Positions 1 to 11,860 of a stretch of 64,000 nt of DNA are shown here, piece after piece (the stretch's first letter is position 1; every line of letters starts with the position of its first letter). Position numbers and translations under genes: made by a program. The DNA is from Thamnidium elegans. Taxonomy: Eukaryota; Mucoromycota; Mucoromycetes; Mucorales; Mucoraceae. The stretch is from positions 1 to 64,000 of the forward strand of contig JAIXMG010000020.1 of the NCBI GenBank assembly GCA_025201345.1. Direction: 5' to 3'. The notes under the pieces were generated by a model that saw only the letters and a list, made by a program, of their open reading frames with translations, did no database searches and was not told the origin of the DNA.

Positions 1-414
1 TCAAAGTAACCGTGAACACCTACACCACGAGCATGTACAACACGTTCTGGAATCCTTTCGTGATCTACGTTTGTTTCATTTTTTTTTTTTAGTTATGCAA
101 ATGTACCTCCTTTTATATTTATACTAACCAAAATGCATAATTTTTTCACGCATCATAAAATCCTCCATTAACGTTGGACCATCCAAGCCAGCTTTTAAAC
201 TATCGGAATTATTTATTTTGGCACCGAATTGAGTGGTCTCTTGAGTTCCTTCGTCAGAAATAGTGAATTGGTTAAGTTGGTCTTGTTTGGCAGCAACAGG
301 GTCAGAGTCCTTGTAGCCGGATAAGATACAGGCAGCATGATCATCTTCTGAGTTTTGTGAAGATACAAGCTGAATAGCAAGTAATAAAAATGAAGTTAGT
401 ATTTTCACTTTCAT
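1..414 (-). CDS. Secreted catalase, 5' part (runs off the window)
   Basis: Heme catalase that breaks down H2O2. The start is the ATG at 414, which opens a hydrophobic leader ([19 protein letters not shown]) typical of a signal peptide, so this paralogue is probably secreted or cell-wall bound. Exon 1 runs 414-129; the intron 128-65 has a GTTAGT donor and ends CGTAG; exon 2 begins at 64 and continues beyond base 1. Exon 2 carries the [10 protein letters not shown] block with the distal catalytic His. The layout matches the complete catalase at 1730-3895, including the intron position, and 53 bases of exon 2 are identical between the two. They are divergent across about 1.3 kb. Only about 117 residues are in the window, so the C-terminal domain cannot be judged. 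The family call is secure; secretion is inferred. Confidence 0.9.
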
Positions 415-1729
415 TTTTTTTTTAAATGTAAGAGTTAAAAGAAGAAAAAGCAACCGATTGCTGCTAAATCCTTTTTTTTTTATAGTTTTTTATTTCTAAA
501 AAGAAGTTTATTCTTTTGTTTATAAGGACTCGTTAGACACTTATATTAATTAATTTTTTTCGTAAATTGAAAAAAAAACGTTCCTATTTTATTGTTTAAA
601 GCAAACAGAAATAATGTTTTTCTTGTGCCTCTCCGGAACATATTTTTCTTTTTCTTTTCAGAAGGTAGATATAGAAAATACTCATAGTAGAAGTCTCTTT
701 TTTTATGTAACTGAGTATGAAAAAAAATTAGTAACATTTGAAGATAAGCCAATACTATGGCGATGACTAAGAAAGTAACTGAATGGTTCGCTTTAGTGCG
801 AACCCTTATTTTGTACAACATTTAACCAAATTTCTTTCACGCTTATCTGTACTAGTCTTTTGCTTACCACATTTTTTTTTAAAAAAAAAACTAAGCTATT
901 TTCAATCAAATTAGTAGCGTTACAAATTCTATGTGTATAATACGCAAAAAAAAAAAAAAAAGAATATCTCGACTTATATAATTTAAATTAATTATATAAA
1001 AAAAAAAGAGTCTACCCTTTATATTCTATAAACGGGATTCTTTTCTGTAAACAAAAAAAGTATTGTTTTATTCGATCATTATGTCATCATCGTCTGTTAT
1101 TTTTCTTTCCGCGGCTATTTTCTTTGTATTCTTTTTGTGTATAAAAAAAAAGAACGTGTAGAAACTGTCCTGTATCGTACACCTTTTTTTGTTGTTGCTC
1201 TAATGAGTTTTTTTTTATTGTTGTTACTAATATGATCTTTTATTTATTGAACCGAAATGGATGCTTTATAGTGGGCGCGGATTGTTTGATTTTGTAGAGT
1301 AAAAAGGTTAATTGAACGCGATAAAATCATCTCAGTTGATACAAATAGGAGATTTAAAAAACTTGCGTGAGATGATGACATACTGATGGAAGAAAGTTAT
1401 GACCTAACATGGGAAAATAGAAAAATACATTCCCTAGGTTATAAGTTTCTAAGGGAAATTGTTTAGAGAACGGGTTGTGATTTAATGGTTGCGAAACTGA
1501 AACTGAATACTTCGGGTCTCGCGTCAAAAAAAAAGAGATAAAAAAAAAATTTGACAGCATTATCGAAATGATTGGATAAATGTAAAAGCAACCCTCGCAA
1601 TTTATGCTAGTTGCTATGGTAATTATGATGGCATTTGTTTTTTTTAGTATCTATATAAAGCAAAATAAAATAAAAAAAGTGATTTTTTGTTTCTTCTTTT
1701 AACTTTGTTAATCTTATATTAAAAAAAAA
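415..1729. promoter_or_regulatory. Shared intergenic region between divergent catalases
   Basis: About 1.3 kb of AT-rich DNA separating the two head-to-head catalase starts. It holds many A and T homopolymers and no convincing ORF; the open frames seen here lack coding character. It must contain both promoters. I could not pick out a specific activator site with confidence. Confidence 0.5.
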
Positions 1730-3895
1730 ATGTCACAACAACCAAAAGGATGTTGTTCACACAACGCTAAGCAAGAGCAATTGAGCCAATTTACAACTTC
1801 AGATAAAGGAAAACAAGAAACTTCCCAATTTGGAGCCAAGATTAATAATGAAGAGAGTTTGAAAGCTGGTGTTGAAGGGCCCGGATTAATGGAAGATTTC
1901 ATGATGCGCGAAAAAATTATGCATTTTGGTTCGTATAACATACCAGCCACTACTTGAAAAAAAAAAATAACTCATTTTTTTTAAAAAACAGACCATGAAA
2001 GAATTCCAGAACGTGTTGTACATGCTCGTGGTGTAGGTGTTCACGGTTACTTTGAATCTTATGGTGACCACTCTGACTTAACAGCAGCCAACTTCCTAGG
2101 CTCCAAAGGAAAGAAGACACCCATGTTTGTTCGATTCTCTACCGTACTTGGATCTCGTGGGTCTCCCGATACTGTTCGTGATGTACGAGGTTTTGCACTT
2201 CGGTTCTATACAGATGAAGGATTATTTGATTTGGTTGGTAATATTATTGCGCCATTCTTTGTACACGATGCCATCAAGTTTCCTGATCTGATTCATGCAG
2301 CAAAGCCTCAACCAGATACCGAAACCCCACAAGCAGGAACAGCACACGAAACAGCTTATGATTTCTTTGCCGAATTTCCGGAATCCACTCATACAGTACT
2401 TTGGGCACTTTCCGGAAGAGGTATTCCTAGATCTTTTCGACAGGTCGAGGGTTTTGGTGTACATACGTTTCGATTGATCAACAACAAGGGTGAATCCAAG
2501 TTTGTCAAGTTTATGTGGAAGCCCAAGGCCGGTCTCTGTAACTTGTTATGGGATGAAGCACAAAAGATTGCAGGAAAGAACATTGATTTCCATCGCGTTG
2601 ATCTTTGTACTGCCATCGAAAAAGGAGACTACCCTGAATGGGAATGGGGTGTACAAATCATTTCTGAAGAGGACATAGAAAAATTTGATTTCTCTATTTT
2701 GGATCCTACCAAGCTTGTCCCTGAATCCATTGTGCCTTTTAAAGCTTTGGGTAAAATAGTTTTAAATCGTAATGTAGATAATTTTTTCGCAGAAACTGAA
2801 CAAATCACTTTCCATCCGGGACATATTGTACGTGGTGTTGGTGTTACGGATGATCCACTTTTACAAGGCAGATTGTTTTCTTATTTGGATACGCAAATCA
2901 ATCGAATGAATAGTGCTAACTTTATGAAATTGCCTATTAATCGACCTCTTCAACCTGTACATAACAATCAACGTGATGGGTATATGCAAACTCAAATTCA
3001 TAAGGGATGTGTGGCTTATTTTCCTAATGGATTACAAGATAATACTCCTTCTATGGTGGATCCTGATAAAGGTGGTTATATTGACTACCCTGAAAAGATC
3101 AACAATGCTACCAAGACACGTCAAAGGTCTCCCAACTTTTTCGATCATTATTCTCAAGCTCAATTGTATTATAATTCGTTAACTAAAGCGGAACAACAAC
3201 AGGTGGTGGATGCTGCTCGGTTTGAAATCGGTAAATCGAAATCGATTGATGTTCGTCAAAGGATGGTTAAAAGCTTGAATAATGTTGATAATGAACTTGC
3301 TCGTCGTGTAGCCTACGGTATCGGAGTTGAGTTACCAGAGAAGGTAGCAGAGAACAAGAACAAGACCTCTGTTGGTTTATCTATTGAAAAGTATCCTAAA
3401 GCCGATAATATCAAGACTCGTACTGTAGCTATCCTTACTGCACCTGGTGTCAACACGAAAGAAGCTTCAGCAATGTACAAGTTTTTGGAGTCTAAAGGGG
3501 CTTATCCAGGTTACGTCGGGTTAGGTTTAGGAGATCTCGATGGATTGGATATTACTGATACTTACATGACTACATCTTCTGTACTTTGGGACGCGGTTTA
3601 TATTCCTGGTGGTCAACAGATGATTAAGAAAATGACCGAACTTAGTTCATTCTTTCCGTATGAGGAGCCCAAGATGTTTGTGTTAGACTCGTTCAGACAT
3701 GGCAAACCTGTTGCTGCCTCCGGAGAAGGTGCTCAATTATTAAAGCATGCTGGAGTTGAAACACCTACTGGTTCAGATAAAGAGTTGCATGGTGTCATTG
3801 TGGCTGATAGCGAACAAGATGTTGAGACTGCGTTTGAAAAAGCGCTTATTCAACAAAGGTTCTGGGCTCGCTTGCCTTTGGATGAACCTATTTAA
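1730..3895 (+). CDS. Large-subunit catalase (700 aa)
   Basis: Complete catalase with two exons (1730-1928 and 1992-3895); the 63-nt intron splits the Asp codon just before [13 protein letters not shown]. The distal His is H77 in VHARG, the active-site Asn is N150 in LVGN, and the proximal heme Tyr is Y364 in RLFSYLDTQ. About 700 aa is the size of large-subunit (clade 2) catalases, and the last ~150 residues (TVAILTAPGV onwards) form the flavodoxin/DJ-1-like C-terminal domain of that clade. There is no signal peptide, and the N-terminus (MSQQPKGCCSHN) suggests a cytosolic form, in contrast to the divergent neighbour. One oddity is that the usual GNNTP loop after the catalytic Asn reads GNIIAP here. 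The start ATG lies directly behind an A-tract. Confidence 0.95.
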
Positions 3896-4187
3896 ATATG
3901 TAAATAAAAACTTTTATTACTTGTATACATGCCGTTTCTTTTTAAAAAAAAAGAAAATACGTGTTTATAATATATACTTCTTTTTGTTGTTGCTGTAAAA
4001 TGTGTGTTCCATTCCATTTTGTCATTTCCGTTTAACATACTTTACGATAAAGACATGATGAATCAAAGTTGCTTGGTTCTGGGTAAATGTTTAGTAAGAC
4101 TATTATCCCATGAGTAATAAATGCCGTCTATAAGATATCTTGGTATCATATGTTTTAGTACAAACGTCACAGTCCAGGTTTAAAATA
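3896..4187. other. Intergenic, 3' of the catalase
   Basis: Roughly 290 bases, AT-rich, with a T-run/A-run junction near 3940-3955. I see no gene here. Confidence 0.4.
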
Positions 4188-4575
4188 TCAATCGTTGGAT
4201 TCAATTTTTTTTGGATTGCGTGGTTCCTCTGAGAGTCTAATAAGTGGTCTATGATGGAATTTAAGCAAATGTGAATTATAGTCGCTTCTCACCGCGAACT
4301 TAACGTTACATGACGCACAGTAATTTTTTGATTCGTTATCATCAGGTGTTTTTGATGGGTTTGGTTTTAGTCTTCGTCTGGTACTACTTTCATACTTGCT
4401 TATTTCTAAAGAAGGTGATTCAATTTTCACAGATGAATGCAAAGTGTATTTCAAGTATTATTTAATGTCTTCAGTTTCTTGTTTAAGATAAGCTATTGTT
4501 ATTGATATGTCTATCTCCATATCTTGAACAGGCACGTTAATTTTAACATCTTCATCTATTTTTTTGTCTCATATT
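4188..4575 (-). pseudogene. C2H2 zinc-finger ORF with an in-frame stop
   Basis: A minus-strand frame encodes a single C2H2 finger, C-x2-C-x12-H-x4-H (YCASCNVKF...SHLLKFHH), inside a charged, Ser/Pro-rich context, ending at the stop at 4188-4190. The frame continues upstream for another ~35 codons of coding-like sequence (acidic, with VKINVPVQDMEI), but a TAA near 4458 interrupts the two parts and no ATG opens the downstream part. It may be a decayed transcription-factor gene, or an exon whose intron I could not define. The zinc-finger motif itself is clear; the status as a gene is not. Confidence 0.4.
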
Positions 4576-4768
4576 GTTTAATGAAGAGAAAGAAAGTTTT
4601 TTTAAGTGTCAAAAATCTTTTTGTTACACTATATTCAATCACTTATGAAACGCATTAAAGGGGCATAAGATTAAAATACTTTCTTTTTATTGGCTTAAAA
4701 TTTTAACTACAAATGTAAGGGGGGGAGGGGTCTTTGGTTTTTTTTTCTTCTTTTAACAGAAAACCAAA

Positions 4769-5362
4769 ATGTCATTCCTTACACGTCTTTCTGGATCTAT
4801 TCGACCTCTTACCTTCACTGCTTCTAGATACTATACTAGTGGTGCGGTTGCATCAGGTATATAAAAGATAAAAACTTTTGCAATTTTTTTTTTATTGACG
4901 CACAACTTTGTAGAACCTTTGTTGGCTAGACTCAAGAACGATCGCAAAACATTTATGAAGGCAAAGAAACAACCCGATTTGAATGTTGTAAAGGGACTCT
5001 TGAGTGATTTATTATATTATACCAAGAGCGCCAACTTTGTTGAAGGCACACCGGAGGAAGAAGCTTTGATGTCTGTTCTTCAAAAGGCTATTAAGCGTCG
5101 TCAGGATTCTGTCAGTCAGTACCAAGCAGGCGGTAGACCCGAATTAGCTCAACAAGAGACCGAGGAATTAAAGGTACTTCAATCTTATTTGCCTGAACAA
5201 ATGTCAAGGGAGGATATTGAGATTGAGTTAAAGAAGTTGATTGAGGAAATCGGTGCTACCAGCGGTAAAGATATGGGTAAAGTCATGAAGGCTTGGAAGT
5301 ACGATTCCGCTACTGCTGATCGTAAAATTGTTAGTGAAATTGTAAAGAAGTTGTTGAACTAG
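4769..5362 (+). CDS. AIM41: AIM41/YqeY-family mitochondrial protein
   Basis: Two exons, 4769-4856 and 4914-5362 (intron GTATAT...TTGTAG), give 178 aa. The first exon encodes a basic, Ser/Thr-rich leader (MSFLTRLSGSIRPLTFTASR) like a mitochondrial presequence. The rest matches the YqeY/Aim41 family: LLARLKNDRK near residue 33, an EELKVLQSYLPEQMS segment in the middle, and the ending DMGKVMKAW. The family is related to the tRNA-binding tail of GatB amidotransferase subunits; its exact role in mitochondria is not settled. Length agrees with fungal Aim41. The call rests on motif recognition. Confidence 0.85.
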
Positions 5363-5523
5363 AAAGTATAGAATTTGCCCAGAGAATAAAACTCTTTTTT
5401 AAGTTTCTTTGTCAAATCATTAATTGAACCAATCAAAAAAAAAATGCCAAGTTTTTTTTATTTATTTTGCATATAAACACTTGGCCCTTCTTTTTCTTCT
5501 CTTTTCCTTTTTATATATAACAA

Positions 5524-5547
5524 ATAATAATAATAATAATAATAATG
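5524..5547 (+). repeat. (AAT)n microsatellite ending at a start codon
   Basis: Eight AAT/TAA units run directly into the ATG of the TBC gene, so the repeat forms the end of its 5' leader. Confidence 0.8.
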
Positions 5548-8169
5548 GGCGGAGGACCTCTTTATCAAAATAATAATATACCTGGACCTACTTATCCATA
5601 TACTGAGGTACCTGAACAACAAGCTTCGTATGAACAACAACAACAACAACAACAATACTTGGCAGAACAAAGTAGAAAGAGACAAGAATATCAACGAAGA
5701 GTAATTTTTTATTTTAGTTTTACAGTAAGGGATCTTACTAACACTTTTTATTATTGTAGTCAAATTACAATCCTTTTCTTAATCAACAACCTAATTGGAC
5801 TTCTCAATCAGCTTCTTCTTTTGCACCAGTGTATCCAAGTTATGACCCAACTGAATTTCAAGTCGACCCAGTTCCATTAAGTGCGCCAGTATTACCACCT
5901 GTACCTGCTGCGTATCGAACTCCGTCAACATCTGTGTTTATCAATCCACCGTCTGTATCTATCAGTCCTGAAGTCGCATCACATCGCACTCCACCGTCTG
6001 TGTTTACTAGACCTGAACCTGAGAACGAGCCTATACCAACAAATAAAAACCAGGTCCGTTTGATCTATACTAAATCCGGTTTTTATTTGAAGTCAACTAA
6101 TCCCATGGTGAACCAAAGCATACATGGCTTCTTGGCGATATTTTCTAAATCAATGGTATATATATATGTATATATTATTTTACATGTAAAAATTAACTCA
6201 GTTTAATATATAGGAAAACGTTGATATATGTATGGGATGGATACCAGAATACTTGATTGAACCTCATGATATAGCCAAGCTTATTGAACTGGATGGTACG
6301 CTAGCATCTGACCACGGATTCCCCAAGATTGATTTGAATATGGGGCAAGCAGAGACAATGATAATTAGTTTAAAGAACACACATTCGCTTTACGTCTGTC
6401 CGCCTTCAATGGCAGGACAAGGCTCAATTGTTATTACTGCTAAATCTGGAGATGTGATGAAACCCATTTGGTATTCTGCGGATAATAATACAAATGACTT
6501 ACAAGTAGATTTAAATAATTGGCCTGGATATGATATCATTGATATCATTAACGCTTTTTGTCCTTTACAAAGGTAATTAATTTATTTATATTTTGGTTTG
6601 GTTAGTATTAAAAAATTTATTTATAGTTCGGCTGAAACACAATTTGTTCATCTGGTTGGAATACCTACTATTATTACTTCACCAAAACCAGCTTCGATAT
6701 CGCAACCAAGTATTAGTAGTGACCCCATTATAAAAGCTGTGGAAAGTGCAAGATGGAGTTTACTGGAAAGGTTATCCAAGATTACACAGTATTCTAGAGA
6801 CACCGCTGCCCAAGTATTTTCACAAGCCTTTCAAACAAATAATACCGTTCGTAATACAGTCAATGAATATCAAATGGCTTCACAGTATTTGCAAAGATGG
6901 GGCACACATGCCAATCCTGAAAACGAGTATTATCTCATGGATGATACAGATGGGTTGCTGCACGGTATGCCTGAAATCAGCGGGCCCACACCTATTCATA
7001 CCAGAAGAGAACCCGTTTCGCCAGAGGAATGGATTACATTGTTTGATCAAGACGGAAGACTATCTGTTTCTACCGATGTTGTTAAACACTTGGTATTTCA
7101 AAGCGGACTTGATTCTGATATTCGTATCGAAGCTTGGAAGTTTTTGCTAGGCGTGTATCCTTGGAAATCTACGTTTGATGAACGAGAGGCGATTCGACGT
7201 AGTAGAGCTGAAGCATACTACAGTATCAAGGCGAAATGGTTTGATAATATGGAGATTCGAAACTCTAAAGAGTTCAAAGATGAAAAGCATCGCATTGATA
7301 AAGACGTGCATCGTACAGACCGTTCGCAAGAAGCGTTTGTGGGTGAAGACTTGCCCAATCCAGATCTTGATATGTGTGTAGGGACCAATGCTAATTTAGA
7401 GATTATGAAGGATATTCTGGTGACGTACAACTACCATAATACGGACTTAGGCTACGTGCAAGGCATGTCGGATCTGTTGGCACCGCTGTTTGTAGCGATG
7501 GGAGATGAAGCCATGGCATTCTGGGTGTTTAGTCTGTTTATGGAGAGAATGCAATCTAATTTCTATATTGATCAGTCTGGTATGCACGGACAGTTAAAGA
7601 CGTTGGATGGGTTGATACGGTTTATGGATCCCGTATTGTATAAGCGGTTAGAGGAAACAGAAACTTCCAATTTGTTCTTTTGTTTTCGATGGTTGCTAGT
7701 GTGGTTCAAAAGAGAATTTGAATGGGAAGATGTCATTCGACTTTGGGAAGTACTTTGGACGGATCATTTGAGCGATAAAATGGTCTTGTTTATTGCTTTA
7801 GCTGTAATTGATGCACATCGAGATGTTATATTGAAAGAATTGAACCAATTTGACGAGATACTGAAGGTATGTCTCTTCTTTTTTCTTTTTTCTTTTACAT
7901 TGTTTTGCAGTCTATTTAACCAGTTTTTATATATGTAGTATATCAATGATTTAACTGGTAATATTCCGTTGGAACCCACATTGCAACGAGCAGAAGTTTT
8001 ATTCTATCAATTTGAAAGTAAAATTCGAGCAATGCAACACAAAAAGTCTTTATTGGAAGATCAATTACAGATTCGATCTGTTTGGAATAGCAGTGAAAGA
8101 GTATTAATACAAGAACGTATTGAGAAATTACAAATTCCTGATAGATTATTATCTTTGTTAAAACAGTGA
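5545..8169 (+). CDS. GYP7: TBC-domain Rab GTPase-activating protein (Gyp7/TBC1D15 type)
   Basis: Five exons: 5545-5700, 5760-6155, 6214-6572, 6627-7866 and 7939-8169, giving 793 aa. The N-terminus is Gln/Pro-rich and low complexity. A middle region (about 180-300) resembles the N-terminal domain of Gyp7/TBC1D15 proteins. The TBC domain occupies roughly residues 455-720 and carries both catalytic fingers: the IDKDVHR motif with Arg533 and GYVQG with Gln582. Such proteins speed GTP hydrolysis by Rab GTPases of the endosome/vacuole route (Ypt7 in yeast). The ATG sits at the end of an (AAT)n repeat. The Gln tract just after the start could vary between strains. The Gyp7 subfamily assignment is from domain order; the exact Rab partner is inferred. 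Confidence 0.9.
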
Positions 8170-8274
8170 AAATAAAATTTACACGTGATTGCGGGTCTTT
8201 TGTAAAAGAAATGGTTTTTTTCTTTTTACTTTTTTTTACTCTTTTTTGTTTAATTCCTTTTATTATATAATATA

Positions 8275-8491
8275 ATGCAAAGTAGTGATGCAGAACAAAA
8301 CGATACAACTAACTTATACAAGGCTTTAAACTTGACAAAGAGTGCAACGCAAGACGAAATTAAAAAGGTTATTTTCAATTGCTGTTCAATTTTGTCTTGG
8401 CATAAAAAAAAATAACTTTTTAAAGTGTAGGCCTATAGAAAGTTAGCACTGAGATATCATCCTGATAAAAACCCCAATTGTGAAGACCAGG

Positions 8492-8526
<35 letters not shown>

Positions 8527-9786
8527 ATTATTATTGTGTTAAATACTTAATATAAAAGAGGTGCCCTTTTTTTTCATTTTTTTAGTTTAGAACTGTCAAT
8601 CATGCTTATGAGGTAAAACAGCATAAAATAAGAAGGAAACTAGTTTTTTTGTAACCTTATATAGTATAGATTCTTTCAGATCCACAAAAGAGACGAATTT
8701 ATGATCGGTACGGATCTGTTGGATTAAATATGGCAGATACGATGGGAGGTGCCATGTTTTTAGATCCAGAAGTAGAGGCTATGGTATTAGCCTTCTTTTG
8801 CTTGTTGTCAGTTATACTGGTTTCTTTATTGATCTGGTTAATATTTATTTGTTTACGAGTGGATGGGTCTGTTCGTTGGCCTTGGTCCGTTGTATTTATA
8901 CCGCTTTGGATTGTAGATGGGTTTGTATTATGGGCTACCATTTATCGTATGAAGAATTATGACGCAGCAAAAAATGAAGAATTGAATCGTACACAACAGC
9001 AACAGCAACAACAACAAGACGAAGATGATATGGATGAACATGATGGGTTATTAAGTGGAAGTACATCTACGTCTAAATTACAACATCGATATAACCAATT
9101 TATACCTTTTATTCAATGTTGTCTGGTACTTGTATTCCAAATATTGGTTGTGTTGTGCTTAGATAACCACTTTGACAGTAATATCGGTATTGTATTTATA
9201 CCGTTTTATTTGTATCAAGTCATCAATACAATCAAGAACGGTAGAAAAGGGTGGTCAACACGAGCTGTTGTCTTTGTTCAGATGACGTTTATTTTATTAC
9301 AACTGGAGTATATTAGAAAGGGATATTCTTGGTTTATTGTATTTATTCCTCTGTATTGTTTGGGTTTGTTTAATTTCATTAAGTTGTATCAGATGTATAA
9401 AAAGTTTGCTGGTCATTTGCAAGGCCCTGAGGCAAAGCAAGGAAAGATGTTGATCATGGTGTGTTCAGTTATTTATTCGTTGTTGGCTGTATTGTTTTAT
9501 ACCGTATTGGCTTTAATAGCTAGAAGATTAGATGGGTCGTCTAGTATTAAATTGAGTGTGATTCTTATACCTGTATTTGTTATATTGGTAAGTGTGTGTG
9601 TGTGTGTATTTTGGTACTATATACTAACATAATATATACTTGTAGAGTGTATTGTTGTGCTGTACTGGATGTTGTTTCCCTTGTATGCTTATGGCTTCTT
9701 CTTTACCAATGGACGATACTGAAGATCCTTCCGAGCCATTGCAGCCACAACAAGTGGTAAATGCAAACAGAAGGATTACCGAATAA
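8275..9786 (+). CDS. J-domain protein fused to a TMEM185-like multispan membrane body with a cysteine cluster
   Basis: Five exons (8275-8367, 8431-8490, 8586-8612, 8670-9587, 9646-9786) give 412 aa. Residues ~14-72 are a J domain with the Hsp70-activating HPD at 41-43 (RYHPDKNP). The J-domain exit RRIYDRYGSVGLNMAD resembles that of cysteine-string proteins. From ~85 on come about seven to eight hydrophobic spans with repeated VFIPL/VFIPF signatures, as in the Tmemb_185A (TMEM185/TMEM60, fragile-X-F) family. A Gln run and an acidic loop lie near 150-165. The last exon encodes CCTGCCFPC (371-379), a palmitoylation-like cluster, then a hydrophilic tail. The likely role is membrane-anchored recruitment of Hsp70, by inference. 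Exon joins keep frame, and intron 4 has a TACTAAC branch site. Confidence 0.85.
8493..8525 (+). repeat. (TA)n microsatellite in an intron
   Basis: About 15 TA units at the 5' side of the second intron of the J-domain gene. Confidence 0.85.
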
Positions 9787-9887
9787 GAAGATTCTTGGCG
9801 ATCATCTATACTAAAATTAAAAAGCATTAGGCTTATTTTTGGTACTACATAAATCTTTTGCATTCTTTATTTTATCCTCTTTTTTTC

Positions 9888-10045
9888 AATTTAACGACTT
9901 TTTGAAAACACCAGCCGCTTTTTTGAGGCTAAATTGCCCAGAAAAAGGAGGTTAATTTGGTCAGATGTTTGAAGCTAATTTGTCCAGCTTTCTGACCACC
10001 TTTTTCAAATAAGTTGACCAATTTCTGGTCAAATGTCAAAATGAT
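9888..10045 (+). repeat. Left terminal inverted repeat
   Basis: Inverted partner of 12112-12267. Contains several short sub-repeats around the core GGTCA/TGACC. Confidence 0.75.
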
Positions 10046-10549
10046 TGTTAAAAGTTTCGAAGATCAATATTTTATTTATCATACATATATTACAGAATAG
10101 AAACCCTTAGAAAGATACCGTTGGTTCTTTATGTTATACAACTAACCTCCAGCTTGCTCCAAGAATCAGCGATCAGAGAAGACAACTTCTTTATTTGGTA
10201 CATAGTATGAGGCATTCAAAAAATCACAACCCAACAATACTATCACCTAAAAAGACTACCATAATGAAGTGGCATTCAGTGAGAATCACCTTATTGAAAC
10301 CAAATGCAGTATATAAATACATCTTCAATATAATCCTTAGCATGGAGCTATGAATTTCCAAGCGCCATATTGGAAGTAGGTGTTGATACCGCTCCTTTTC
10401 AAGGAGAACCATATTTTTAAGATGGGAAAAGCAATTCATCAATTTCATGGGTTTTAAAAAATGGTGCTACTAAGCTAGATACCGAAAACGGATGTGATGT
10501 TATTGAAAGCCTTCCAAGCAAACCTATGAAACGGAAAATCGAATGCAGA

Positions 10550-10771
10550 GGATACAGAGTTATGTACTTGCTTCCGTACTCATCCGAACTTAATCCCATT
10601 GAGCAGCTTTGGTCGGTAGTTAAAGGGGAAATGAAGCGTGGTCGACTGTTGACTGAGGAGAACCTGTAGAATTACTGATGCTTGCAATCAGGTACTCATA
10701 AGTGATCTTTATGGCTTCGCTAGTCATTATAAACATCAAATAGTCAATTGTTATAATAAAGCCCCGTTTTA
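10550..10771 (+). pseudogene. Tc1/mariner transposase C-terminal fragment
   Basis: A plus-strand frame reads RGYRVMYLLPYSSELNPIE then QLWSVVKGEMKRG, which is the last catalytic region (NPIE) of a Tc1/mariner DDE transposase. It stops at a TAG near 10667. A one-base shift restores RITDACNQVLISDLYGFA to a natural C-terminal end at about 10771. The upstream catalytic Asp regions are not recognisable, so this is a decayed copy. Confidence 0.65.
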
Positions 10772-11406
10772 AATATGTTTCCAAGTAATACTATGCTCAT
10801 TTTAAAGACCTTAATTTGGTTAAAAAAAACTGACAATTCTACCTCATTAAAACATAATTCAGTTTTTCTACAGTTGCCTTGTAAATAAAATGGTAGCGTT
10901 GAAGGTAGAACTCTATCTTTCCCAGACTGTTAGTATCAGTGAAAATCTAACCGAAGAAAGTATTGATAGCACACTGCAAATAATTCATGGCTACCTCCTT
11001 TTGACAAACATTCAAAACCCTAAGCAAGTCTATTCGAAGATGGCATCCCTTAAACATCTCATTAAATATTGGAGACTGTTGGTACTTAATGAGTGTAGTT
11101 AAATGGAGTTCCATTTTATCACTCTCTATGACTTATCCATTATCAATCTATATGTTACTTTGGACTTTCATAACACCTTTGTTTAGATCCATAATTTACA
11201 AACTCATATTATAAACACCATTAGCTCACAATAAACCCTTTTTTCATACATTTTCCATACCTTTTTTACACGTATAATTTACAAAGGTTCTTGTACCTGA
11301 GACCAGCACCAGCTCAGAGACTTCGAATAGGAGCAGTAAAAAATTAAAAACAAACATTTAAATGATTTTATGCGTAAATAAAGCAGCACTTATAAAGATG
11401 ATGGAA

Positions 11407-11860
11407 TGAAGCGTTTACCAGGTACCAAAAAGGTATTACCAGCTAAAATTGTGCCTCCTTCAAACAGAGGAATTATCATCACTATAATTGGGGCGATATG
11501 TAAGAAAGGAGTAATTGGCTTAAACTTGTGCAAGCCAAAGGCTGTTCAGAAGAAAAGCGCTTCTAATAAAAAGAGAAAGAGAGATGATGGTGGAGCAGCT
11601 GAAGTACCGAAGGTAAATGCAAGAATTGGTACGCAAAGCGAGCACTTCATGCAATTTATCAGTAATGTTATGGATACACTTAACGAGCGTGGAATGTTTG
11701 GTCGAAAGTCAAAGCTAACATAAAGAGAGAAGACTGTCTCACTGCAACATATAATTTGGGCGCTAGAGTTATTGAGTCAATAGAACGGGTAACTGTGGAC
11801 TGGATTAAGCATTCTACTTCATTTTTTGATAGATGTTTGGCTCTTGAGCCAATGCTTTAG
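11407..11860 (+). pseudogene. Tc1/mariner transposase central fragment with internal deletion
   Basis: The open frame from the ATG at 11407 to the stop at 11721-11723 encodes a transposase core (IITIIGAICKKGVIGLNL, then FMQFISNVMDTLNERGM). It should lead into the second catalytic Asp (DNAPIH block), but jumps instead to SKLT and a stop. The post-NPIE helix and tail (VTVDWIKHSTSFFDRC) follow in another frame up to about 11860. The segment from the second Asp to the Glu is therefore missing: a defective copy, separate from the 10550 fragment. Confidence 0.65.

Noticed and set aside
10890..11102. 70-codon frame inside the TIR element
   Set aside because: Not recognisable as transposase or other protein; could be relic DNA, so not called as a gene.
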